Shown here piece after piece: positions 1 through 5,755 of a DNA stretch of 6,184 nt (the first letter of the stretch is position 1; the number at the start of each line of letters is the position of its first letter). A model generated the notes under the pieces. It searched no databases and was not told the origin of the DNA. It worked only from the letters and a program-made list of their open reading frames with translations. The translations under genes and the position numbers were made by a program. This DNA is from Salaquimonas sp. (GTDB lineage: Bacteria; Pseudomonadota; Alphaproteobacteria; Rhizobiales; Rhizobiaceae). Location: assembly GCA_024639745.1 (NCBI GenBank), contig JAHEHW010000116.1, positions 1 through 6,184 on the forward strand, read 5' to 3'.

Positions 1-1
1 G

Positions 2-1345
2 TACCACTCGCTGTCCGCAACCGACGCTATTGACCAGATGCAGGAGGGGAGACTCTCCTCCGTGCAGCTGGTGCAGGCCTGCCTGAAACGCATCGATGAA
101 ACCGACGACGCCATCAAGGCATGGGCATATGTCGATCGAAAAGGAGCGCTTAAGCGAGCCGCGGAAATGGACGATCTGCGCAAACGTGGCTATCCGACCG
201 GCGTCTTGCATGGCGTGCCCGTGGGCCTCAAGGATATTGTTGACACCAGGGATATCCCGACCGAACGAGGCTCGCCGATTTGTAAGGGCAGGGTGCCCGA
301 TATGGATGCGGAAATCGTGAATCGGTTGCTTGAAGCCGGGGCAGTGATCCTCGGCAAGACCAAGACCACTGAATTTGCCTTTGTTCATCCGACAGACACC
401 ACCAATCCGCATGCGAAGGACCGATCGCCGGGGGGCAGCTCGTCGGGTTCCGCGGCTGCGGTGGCCGCCCATCAGGTCCCCCTCGCAGTCGGCACGCAGA
501 CGAACGGTTCGGTGATCCGCCCAGCATCGTTTTGCGGCACTTATGGCTTTAAGCCAACTGCGGGTCAGATCTCTAGAACAGGGGTTCTGCAGACCTCGAA
601 AACGCTTGACCAGATTGGCGGATTTTCACGGACGCTTTCCGATATTGCCCGTCTCAACCAAGCGTTGTCGTCTTACGATCCGAAAGACCCGTTGTCGGAG
701 CCGGTGCCACGACCCGATTACATCTCCGGCGCGGCTGCGGAGCCGCCGGTCGAACCGGCACTTGCCTGGTTCGATCTACCTTTCGATGATCGGCGTAGCG
801 GCGACAGTCGCGAGGCGATGACAGAACTGCTCGAAGTCATTGAACCCAAAGTGGAGCGCATACCATCGCCTCCCGCCTTCGCCAATCTGCTGAATGTTCA
901 GGCGATCATCCACCAGTATGAATTCGTCCGTCATCTGGAAGCTGAACTGACAGGTCACTGGGATTTGGTGAGCGACACCCTGAAACCAGTTGTCGAGCGG
1001 GGGCGCGGCTTTACCAAGGACCAGTATGAGGACGCACTGGATATTCGGGAAAAGGCGAAAGAGTATTTCGACGCTTTCTTCCTGGATTACGATGCCATCA
1101 TCACGCCATCATCTGCAGGTGAAGCGCCGCAAATCGCATCGGGCCATACCGGGGACCCGGCATTTTGCACGATTTGGACGGTTGCTGGATTGCCATCCCT
1201 GAACATTCCACTTCTTGTCGGCGCGAACGACTTGCCGATCGGTGTTCAACTGGTCGGAAGTTTTGGCCACGACGCGCGTCTGTTGCGGACTGCGAATTGG
1301 CTGATAGACTACCTCAACAAACTGGATGAGGCGGAGTCAGTGTGA
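2..1345 (+). CDS. Amidase-signature family hydrolase, 5' partial
   Basis: This is a serine amidohydrolase of the amidase signature (AS) family, which hydrolyses carboxamides to acid and ammonia; the substrate cannot be told from sequence. Numbering from the internal ATG at 38, the Ser-cisSer-Lys triad is visible: Lys65 (in GLKDI), Ser134 (first Ser of PGGSSSGSAA) and nucleophile Ser158 (in TNGSVIRPASFCG). The 24-residue gap between the two serines matches the gap known in fatty acid amide hydrolase. The C-terminal family pattern AGLPSLNIPL and GVQLVG (about 382-410) is also present. The frame stays open to the left edge and reads YHSLSATDAIDQ before the ATG at 38, which resembles the usual N-terminal helix of AS enzymes, so the true start is probably just outside the window. 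The stop is TGA at 1343-1345, with 22 bases before the next gene, so it is probably the first visible gene of an operon. A relative such as GatA is possible, but no gatC or gatB neighbour is seen. Confidence 0.9.
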   Translation, partial: YHSLSATDAIDQMQEGRLSSVQLVQACLKRIDETDDAIKAWAYVDRKGALKRAAEMDDLRKRGYPTGVLHGVPVGLKDIVDTRDIPTERGSPICKGRVPDMDAEIVNRLLEAGAVILGKTKTTEFAFVHPTDTTNPHAKDRSPGGSSSGSAAAVAAHQVPLAVGTQTNGSVIRPASFCGTYGFKPTAGQISRTGVLQTSKTLDQIGGFSRTLSDIARLNQALSSYDPKDPLSEPVPRPDYISGAAAEPPVEPALAWFDLPFDDRRSGDSREAMTELLEVIEPKVERIPSPPAFANLLNVQAIIHQYEFVRHLEAELTGHWDLVSDTLKPVVERGRGFTKDQYEDALDIREKAKEYFDAFFLDYDAIITPSSAGEAPQIASGHTGDPAFCTIWTVAGLPSLNIPLLVGANDLPIGVQLVGSFGHDARLLRTANWLIDYLNKLDEAESV

Positions 1346-1367
1346 CCGCCCAGCGAAAGGAATCGAA

Positions 1368-1583
1368 ATGTTATCTAACACCGCCCAAAAAGTTTTGGCG
1401 ATCCTCGCCACCCTTCTGGTTTGTATATTTGTGCTCGGTCTTTCCCACAGTATATCGACCGGCTTCGCTGGCTTCTGGCTTGGTATTCCTTTCTTGATTA
1501 TCGCCTTGGCCGTATTGGTAATGGCTTGGGTAGATGTCTATCAGGAAACTTTCAAATCTTCGGATAATCAGGATAACCGGTAA
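1368..1583 (+). CDS. Small protein with two predicted membrane helices
   Basis: This gene encodes a 71-residue protein of unknown function that I do not recognise. Hydrophobic stretches at about residues 8-27 (KVLAILATLLVCIFVLG) and 34-57 (AGFWLGIPFLIIALAVLVMAW) predict two transmembrane helices joined by a very short loop. The tail, from about residue 58, is polar and ends DNQDNR. The start is set at the ATG at 1368 because AAAGG at 1356-1360 lies 7 bases upstream; the in-frame ATG at 1326 would place the start inside the amidase gene with no ribosome site. Its TAA stop at 1581-1583 shares one base with the ATG of the dehydrogenase, so translational coupling is likely. The position between an amidase and an oxidoreductase suggests a membrane accessory role (anchor or small transporter partner), but that is inference. 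The compact spacing and good Shine-Dalgarno sequence argue that it is a real gene. Confidence 0.72.
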   Translation: MLSNTAQKVLAILATLLVCIFVLGLSHSISTGFAGFWLGIPFLIIALAVLVMAWVDVYQETFKSSDNQDNR

Positions 1584-2545
1584 TGGCCTCAAAGCCGGTT
1601 GTCTGGATCACTCGCAGGCTCTCCGACGCCACTCTGGAGCGCGCGCAGCATGACTATGAAACCATCATCAACTGGGATGATACGCTTCACTCTCCTGAAA
1701 AATTAGTGGAAATGAGTGGCAAGGTGGATGCCATTCTGCCCTGTCACTCAGAGCATTTTACCGCCGATTTGGTGGAGAAACTCGATTCCAGGCTGAAGAT
1801 CGTCGCGAATCACTCCGTAGGTGTCGATCATTGCGATCTTGAGGCGCTGGCCAAAAAAGGAATAGTGGTAACGAATACGCCGGACGTTCTCTCGGATGCT
1901 ACGGCTGAAATCGCCATGCTGCTGATGCTGGGTGCGGCCCGGCGGGCTGTTGAGGGCGACAGGATCGTACGAACCGGGCAGTGGGATTTCTGGAGTCCGG
2001 CCTTCATGGTTGGCAAGCAGGTGTCCGGAGCCCGTGTTGGAATCGTCGGAATGGGCCGAGTGGGGCAGGCCTTTGCCCGTATGGCTACTGGTTTCGGCAT
2101 GGACGTTCACTATTACAATCGCTCCCGTCTCTCTCCCGAGAAGGAGAACGGCGCAACCTACCATGAAAGCCTCGAAAGCCTGCTACCCCTTTCTGATTTC
2201 CTGTCACTCCATTGCCCGGCAACAGCCGAAACCAAGGGCATGATGAATGCTGATCGTTTTGGTCAGCTTCCTGACGGCGCTGTCATGGTCAATACCGCTC
2301 GTGGCGCGCTGGTTGACGAGGATGCGCTGATCGATGCGCTTCATTCGGGAAAACTCTTTGCCGCCGGCCTGGACTGTTTTGTTAACGAGCCAGGTGGAAA
2401 CCCGAAGTTTGCCGAGTTCGATAATGTCTTCATGCTGCCTCATATCGGTAGCGCGACGGTTAGAACCAGGGATGCCATGGGTTTCAGGGCGCTTGATAAT
2501 CTAGACGCGTTTTTTGCCGGGCAAACGCCCAAGGATAAGCTGTAG
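1583..2545 (+). CDS. D-2-hydroxyacid dehydrogenase, glyoxylate/hydroxypyruvate reductase-like
   Basis: This is a cytosolic NAD(P)-dependent oxidoreductase of the D-isomer-specific 2-hydroxyacid dehydrogenase family, interconverting 2-keto acids and D-2-hydroxy acids. The 320-residue length is normal. The Rossmann nucleotide site is the glycine motif G156-M-G158-R-V-G161. The catalytic residues are Arg240 (NTARGALVDE), Glu269 (CFVNEP) and His287 (LPHIGSAT). After the second Rossmann strand the sequence is YYNRSRL (177-183). A basic residue pair there, instead of the acidic residue of NAD enzymes, favours NADPH, and this pattern is common in glyoxylate/hydroxypyruvate reductases. The start ATG overlaps the preceding stop (TAATG), with AGGA at 1570-1573. 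It is the last gene of the amidase unit; a hairpin and T-rich tract follow at 2657-2690. Substrate assignment is inference: other keto acids (phenylpyruvate, 2-ketogluconate) remain possible. The nearby isocitrate lyase, which makes glyoxylate, weakly supports glyoxylate reduction. Confidence 0.88.
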   Translation: MASKPVVWITRRLSDATLERAQHDYETIINWDDTLHSPEKLVEMSGKVDAILPCHSEHFTADLVEKLDSRLKIVANHSVGVDHCDLEALAKKGIVVTNTPDVLSDATAEIAMLLMLGAARRAVEGDRIVRTGQWDFWSPAFMVGKQVSGARVGIVGMGRVGQAFARMATGFGMDVHYYNRSRLSPEKENGATYHESLESLLPLSDFLSLHCPATAETKGMMNADRFGQLPDGAVMVNTARGALVDEDALIDALHSGKLFAAGLDCFVNEPGGNPKFAEFDNVFMLPHIGSATVRTRDAMGFRALDNLDAFFAGQTPKDKL

Positions 2546-2604
2546 CGCAAACATTTGGCCCGTACGCTATCTGATTCTTGTGAGAGAGTCCGTTTCTTGG
2601 GAAG

Positions 2605-2669
2605 GGCTTGCCGCCAACGCTCTTTTTGCCGGGAGGACGAAACGGGTCATCGATGGTTGGTGGCAAGCC
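2605..2669 (+). repeat. 14-bp inverted repeat (long RNA stem) after the dehydrogenase
   Basis: Arms 2605-2618 (GGCTTGCCGCCAAC) and 2656-2669 (GTTGGTGGCAAGCC) pair along all 14 positions, with 13 Watson-Crick pairs and one G-U (2613 with 2661), around a 37-base loop. A chance match of this length in so short a region is unlikely. The right arm overlaps the smaller terminator-like hairpin at 2657-2676, so the two structures exclude each other in RNA. A further pairing, 2588-2596 with 2639-2647, crosses this stem. It could be the 3' end structure of the dehydrogenase transcript, part of a switchable leader, or a small RNA. Confidence 0.6.
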
Positions 2670-2690
2670 TCACCAATTTTACAATTTTTC
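2657..2690 (+). terminator. Possible intrinsic terminator of the amidase-dehydrogenase unit
   Basis: TTGGTG (2657-2662) pairs with CACCAA (2671-2676) around an 8-base loop, and G-U pairs can extend it by two on the outside and one on the inside. A broken T tract follows at once (TTTT, ACAA, TTTTT, 2677-2689). The stem is short and only half GC, so termination would be weak. It competes with the longer 14-bp stem that uses the same bases. Confidence 0.4.
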
Positions 2691-2710
2691 TGATCTCCCG
2701 CAATCCGCAT

Positions 2711-2746
2711 AAAATACGCATTTTTGTACGTATTTTCTACGTAGAA
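2711..2746. promoter_or_regulatory. Putative operator: 8-bp inverted repeat overlapping a 12-bp palindrome
   Basis: AAAATACG (2711-2718) and CGTATTTT (2729-2736) are perfect 8-base inverted arms separated by 10 bases, a geometry that fits a dimeric DNA-binding protein. The right arm overlaps the perfect 12-base palindrome TTCTACGTAGAA at 2735-2746. The word CGTATTTTC followed by TAC recurs at 2870-2882 with one extra C. No known factor is assigned. Confidence 0.45.
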
Positions 2747-2792
2747 GGTTCATTTTGGCACAGAATGCCCATTAAGTATGGCAATTAAAGCG

Positions 2793-2840
2793 ATTGTAAG
2801 AAATTTACAATTTACAAGTCTGAAATTACAGAAATTACAC
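2793..2840. promoter_or_regulatory. Putative operator cluster of TTACAA-type repeats
   Basis: ATTGTAA (2793-2799) and TTACAAT (2805-2811) form perfect 7-base inverted arms with a 5-base spacer. A second TTACAA at 2812-2817 lies in direct orientation, 7 bases from the first. Right behind it GAAATTACA occurs twice in tandem (2822-2830 and 2831-2839), and the related GAAATTTACA is at 2800-2809. Further copies are TTACAA at 2679-2684 and TTGTAA at 2899-2904. The arrangement suggests cooperative binding of a regulator upstream of aceA; its identity is unknown. Confidence 0.45.
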
Positions 2841-2978
2841 AAATAGACACGAATTAAGGCCGTAAAGTTCGTATTTTCCTACAATTTCCTCGCTTGTCTT
2901 GTAAAAGCTGTGACAAGCCGATGCCTCGGATAGAGCTTCAGATCGGCTGTACAAGAATAGGTTTCAGGAGACAGTGAA

Positions 2979-4613
2979 ATGACCGCGCATATGACCCCAA
3001 TCGAGGCAAGTCCTTCCAGCGCTTCGTACAGCGAAGAAATTCAGCGCGCAAAGGCGTTCATCGACGGCCAGGGTGCCGCATGGAATGCTATCGATGCCGA
3101 GGCAGTGGCTCGAATGAGATTGCAGAACCGGTTCCGCTCCGGGCTCGATATTGCCAGGTACACAGCAGCAATCATGCGCCGTGATATGGCGGAATATGAC
3201 GCCGACCCGAAAAATTATACCCAGTCTCTGGGCTGCTGGCATGGTTTTATCGGCCAGCAGAAGATGATCTCCATCAAGAAACACTTTGGCTCCACCAAGG
3301 GCCGGTACCTCTATCTGTCCGGCTGGATGGTTGCGGCGCTGCGTTCCGAATTCGGACCGCTGCCCGATCAGTCCATGCACGAAAAGACATCGGTACCGGC
3401 ACTTATTGAAGAGCTCTACACCTTCCTTCGCCAGGCCGATTCTCGCGAACTCGGCAACATGTTCCGCGAACTGGACAAAGCTCGTGAGCAGGGTGATGTG
3501 GCTAGGGAAGCGGAGCTGACCGCTCACATAGACAATCACCAGACCCACATCGTGCCGATCATCGCTGACATTGACGCCGGTTTTGGAAACGCGGAAGCGA
3601 CCTATCTCCTCGCGAAGAAAATGATCGAAGCGGGCGCCTGCGCATTGCAGATCGAGAACCAGGTGTCCGATGAAAAACAGTGCGGCCACCAGGACGGTAA
3701 GGTTACTGTACCGCATGAGGAGTTTTTGGCGAAGATCCGCGCCTGCCGCTATGCGTTTATGGAGTTGGGCGTCGAAGATGGCGTCATCGTTACTCGTACC
3801 GACTCGTTGGGCGCTGGCTTGACAAAGCAGATTGCTTACAGCCGGGAAGAGGGCGACCTGGGAGATCAGTACAATTCCTTCCTCGACTGCGAAGAAGTCA
3901 CTGCGGACGATCTGAAGAGCTCCGATGTTGTTATCAAGCGTGGTGGAAAACTGCTGCGCCCGAAACGCCTGCCATCGAACCTGTTCCAGTTCCGTGCGGG
4001 AACGGGTGAGGCGCGCTGCGTACTCGACAGCATCACATCGCTGCAGAATGGCGCCGATCTTCTCTGGATCGAAACCGAAAAGCCGCATATTGGCCAGATC
4101 GGTGGCATGGTTTCGGCGATCCGCAAGGCAGTTCCGAACGCGAAACTCGTCTATAACAACTCGCCGAGCTTCAATTGGACGCTGAACTTCCGTCAGCAGG
4201 TCTACGATGCATGGGCCGAAGAGGGCAGGGATGTCTCCGCCTACGATCGCGCCAAGTTGATGGCTGTCGAGTATGACGGCACTGAGCTTGCCACCGAAGC
4301 AGACGAGCGCATCCGTACCTTCCAGGCAGACGCAGCATGTGAGGCCGGTATTTTCCACCACCTAATTACACTGCCGACTTATCACTCCGCCGCGCTTTCG
4401 ACCGACAATCTGGCTAGGGAATACTTCGGCTATGAAGGCATGCTCGGCTACGTCAAGAACGTCCAGCGCAAGGAGATCCGCCAGGGTATCGAGTGCGTCA
4501 AACACCAGAACATGGCCGGCTCCGATATCGGAGACGATCACAAAGAGTATTTTGCCGGCGAAGCAGCCCTCAAGGCTGCAGGCAAGGACAATACAATGCA
4601 CCAGTTTGCCTGA
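2979..4613 (+). CDS. aceA: Isocitrate lyase, long form
   Basis: Isocitrate lyase cleaves isocitrate to glyoxylate and succinate, the first step of the glyoxylate bypass needed for growth on acetate or fatty acids; it is a cytosolic Mg2+ enzyme. The catalytic loop is Lys233-Gln-Cys235-Gly-His237 (KQCGH), where many bacterial enzymes have KKCGH; Cys235 is the expected general acid/base. Metal-binding aspartates are in ADIDAGFGN (Asp197, Asp199). The substrate-binding patterns are SGW (114-116), NNSPSFNW (393-400) and TLPTYHS (464-470). At 544 residues it belongs to the long bacterial class (about 530 residues, known from Pseudomonas-type AceA) and not to the roughly 430-residue E. coli type. 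The start ATG at 2979 has AGGAG at 2966-2970, 8 bases upstream; Met5 is an alternative but less well placed. It stands alone between a repeat-rich promoter region and a strong terminator, so it is probably monocistronic. No defect in the frame was seen. Confidence 0.97.
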   Translation: MTAHMTPIEASPSSASYSEEIQRAKAFIDGQGAAWNAIDAEAVARMRLQNRFRSGLDIARYTAAIMRRDMAEYDADPKNYTQSLGCWHGFIGQQKMISIKKHFGSTKGRYLYLSGWMVAALRSEFGPLPDQSMHEKTSVPALIEELYTFLRQADSRELGNMFRELDKAREQGDVAREAELTAHIDNHQTHIVPIIADIDAGFGNAEATYLLAKKMIEAGACALQIENQVSDEKQCGHQDGKVTVPHEEFLAKIRACRYAFMELGVEDGVIVTRTDSLGAGLTKQIAYSREEGDLGDQYNSFLDCEEVTADDLKSSDVVIKRGGKLLRPKRLPSNLFQFRAGTGEARCVLDSITSLQNGADLLWIETEKPHIGQIGGMVSAIRKAVPNAKLVYNNSPSFNWTLNFRQQVYDAWAEEGRDVSAYDRAKLMAVEYDGTELATEADERIRTFQADAACEAGIFHHLITLPTYHSAALSTDNLAREYFGYEGMLGYVKNVQRKEIRQGIECVKHQNMAGSDIGDDHKEYFAGEAALKAAGKDNTMHQFA

Positions 4614-4696
4614 AGCTGACTTACACCCGAGACCATTCCACTCGTCCATGCCGGGAGGACATGGAGCTGGAGGAGAAGTTGGAAAGATTATCGGTT

Positions 4697-4731
4697 AAGA
4701 AAGGGCGATCCGCGGATCGCCCTTTTTTCTT
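4697..4731 (+). terminator. Strong intrinsic terminator after aceA
   Basis: A perfect 20-base palindrome spans 4703-4722 (GGGCGATCCG followed by its reverse complement). As RNA it folds into an 8-bp GC-rich stem with a CGCG tetraloop, lengthened by A-T pairs to at least 11 bp, and is followed by six T (4723-4728). The A-rich flank on the left mirrors the T tract, so it could also stop transcription on the other strand. It lies 83 bases after the aceA stop. Confidence 0.93.
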
Positions 4732-4801
4732 GATGTTTTCCGGCTCGAATGCAGTTTAGATGAATGGAAGCGCTGGAATCGGTATTTTGCGGAGACCGCC
4801 C

Positions 4802-5209
4802 ATGAAACTCAAATTGCACCACATTAATCTTTCCACCGACAAGGTGGATGAAATGGGCGCGTTTTACCGGGACATCCTCGGACTGGAAACCGAAACTCAG
4901 GGCCTCCCCGTGCTTGAGAAGAACAAGGGTTATTCCGGTGACGTGGCGTTCGTTACCGATGGAGCGATTCAGACCCATCTTGCCCGCCGCGACGTTCAAG
5001 CGGGTTTCAAGACCGGCAATATCGTCAATCCGCTGGAGCGGGGTCACATTGCCTATCGAACGGACGACCTCTCGACGTTCAAGGCGCACTTGGAAGAGAA
5101 GGGCGTACCGTACTCAGATTGGGGAAATGCCGCCGTGGCCGGTTGGCATCAAATTTTTTTCTATGATCCGGATGGCAATGTCATCGAGGTGCATGAAGTC
5201 GGGGAGTAG
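4802..5209 (+). CDS. VOC superfamily protein (glyoxalase/dioxygenase fold)
   Basis: This 135-residue protein has the vicinal oxygen chelate fold, built of two beta-alpha-beta-beta-beta modules that hold a divalent metal. Candidate metal ligands sit where the family has them: His7 (LHHINLST), His59 (IQTHLARRD), His82 (RGHIAYRTDD) and Glu129 (GNVIEVHE). The C-terminal signature FFYDPDGNVIEV is typical. The family includes glyoxalase I, fosfomycin- and bleomycin-resistance proteins and extradiol dioxygenases; the reaction cannot be assigned here. The start is placed at ATG 4802 because GGAG at 4791-4794 lies 7 bases upstream and the protein then begins in the usual way with the first beta strand. 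The in-frame ATG at 4760 has no ribosome site. It lies downstream of the aceA terminator, so it probably has its own promoter in 4730-4790, which I could not define. Confidence 0.9.
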   Translation: MKLKLHHINLSTDKVDEMGAFYRDILGLETETQGLPVLEKNKGYSGDVAFVTDGAIQTHLARRDVQAGFKTGNIVNPLERGHIAYRTDDLSTFKAHLEEKGVPYSDWGNAAVAGWHQIFFYDPDGNVIEVHEVGE

Positions 5210-5500
5210 AAACCCTGTCAACCGGCTCGTCCATATGCGCTTCTTGCGGACGCTGATTGGGGAATTTGAAGGATGCGCAAAGATTCTGACAGTTGCCTCT
5301 TGCGCTTTGTTTTTTAAGGCTTTATCTACGCCGCAACTGAATGTTCTGGCGCGCTAGGCAGCAACCGGCTTTTGCGCGCCTAACTACATGGAAACTAAGC
5401 GTTTTCCGGCACGGGCCGGGAATCGGGCGTGGATCGACTGAATTGCCGGTTTGGCCACCATAACTTTGGATCGCCGCAAGAAGCCGCCGGGAAACTCGAA
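5210..5500 (+). promoter_or_regulatory. Promoter/leader interval before secE
   Basis: These 291 bases hold no gene that I can support and no tRNA, which is worth noting because a tRNA-Trp gene often sits just upstream of secE in alphaproteobacteria. A possible promoter is TTGCGC at 5300-5305, 17 bases from TATCTA at 5323-5328; the -10 match is weak. Two hairpins follow. One is a 7-bp stem of pure G and C (GGCGCGC 5348-5354 with GCGCGCC 5374-5380, 19-base loop). The other is an 8-bp stem (5403-5410 with 5415-5422, tetraloop ACGG, one G-U). If the promoter is right, the secE leader would be about 170 bases long and structured. Confidence 0.4.
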
Positions 5501-5701
5501 ATGGCATCGAAAACCAATCCGTTTACTTTCCTACAACAGGTGCGTCAGGAAGTGGCCAAGGTCACTTGGCCGACTCGCCGTGAAACGATGGTAACCACGG
5601 TAATGGTACTCGTAATGATCGTACTTGCCGCCTTGTTCTTTTTGGCGGTCGATCAGATCCTGAATTTTTTCATCGGTTGGCTGCTGTCGATCGGTTCGTG
5701 A
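5501..5701 (+). CDS. secE: Preprotein translocase subunit SecE
   Basis: SecE is the essential small subunit that clamps SecY in the SecYEG inner-membrane channel for protein export. The 66-residue protein is the short single-helix form usual outside the enterobacteria. An amphipathic N-terminal helix carries the conserved VRQEVAKVTWPTRRE segment (14-28, with Trp23-Pro24), followed by one transmembrane helix at about 32-52. The start is set at ATG 5501, giving MASKTNPFTFLQQVR, a normal SecE beginning; the ribosome site is only a weak GGGA at 5489-5492. An upstream in-frame GTG at 5429 would add 24 residues unlike SecE. It is followed after 54 bases by nusG, the conserved bacterial order, and the two are almost certainly co-transcribed. 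Confidence 0.96.
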   Translation: MASKTNPFTFLQQVRQEVAKVTWPTRRETMVTTVMVLVMIVLAALFFLAVDQILNFFIGWLLSIGS

Positions 5702-5755
5702 TGTCGAATTCATAAGCGGCGGCTTAGTTGCAGGCACGGGGAATGTTGAAAGCAA

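Larger units (their letters stand above)
2546..2978. promoter_or_regulatory. Non-coding regulatory interval upstream of aceA
   Basis: These 433 bases contain no convincing gene. The first part (2546-2670) has base composition like the genes and holds pairing elements described separately. From about 2671 to 2905 it becomes clearly AT-rich, with repeated ACAATTT, TTACAA and CGTATTTTC words and several inverted repeats, as expected for a controlled promoter with more than one operator. I could not place a convincing -35/-10 pair. Genes for isocitrate lyase are usually induced on acetate or fatty acids. In alphaproteobacteria the regulator is often an ScfR/RamB-type or IclR-type protein, but no regulator gene lies in this window and none of the repeats exactly matches the TTTGCAAA half-site reported for ScfR-type PccR. 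Confidence 0.6.

Noticed and set aside
2751..2770. Sigma-54-like sequence TTTTGGCACAGAATGCCCAT upstream of aceA
   Set aside because: The GG and GC elements are two bases too close together for the -24/-12 spacing; the match is a short GGCA/TGCC inverted repeat.
2555..2788. Possible 77-residue protein between the dehydrogenase gene and aceA
   Set aside because: It starts with TTG without a ribosome site, runs through the hairpins and AT-rich repeats, and has no protein-like pattern.
2964..4361. A 465-codon open frame on the - strand opposite aceA
   Set aside because: It lies fully antisense to a clear, complete isocitrate lyase. Its translation has no recognisable motif, and long antisense frames are common opposite codon-biased GC-rich genes.
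4661..4759. Short frame MELEEKLERLSVKK... after GGGAGG
   Set aside because: The purine-rich site is only 2 bases from the ATG, and the frame reads straight through the strong terminator of aceA, so the sequence is better explained as 3' UTR.
5275..5316. Terminator after the VOC gene (GCGCAA with TTGCGC, then TTTGTTTTTT)
   Set aside because: The stem has only 6 pairs around a 19-base loop and coincides with the candidate secE promoter; it is too weak to call.
5235..5357. Possible 40-residue frame starting MRFLRTLIGEF downstream of the VOC gene
   Set aside because: It has no ribosome site, and the frame overlaps the likely secE promoter.
5713..5726. Small hairpin TAAGC-GGCG-GCTTA between secE and nusG
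   Set aside because: It has only 5 pairs and no T tract; secE and nusG are normally co-transcribed, so it is probably chance or a minor feature.
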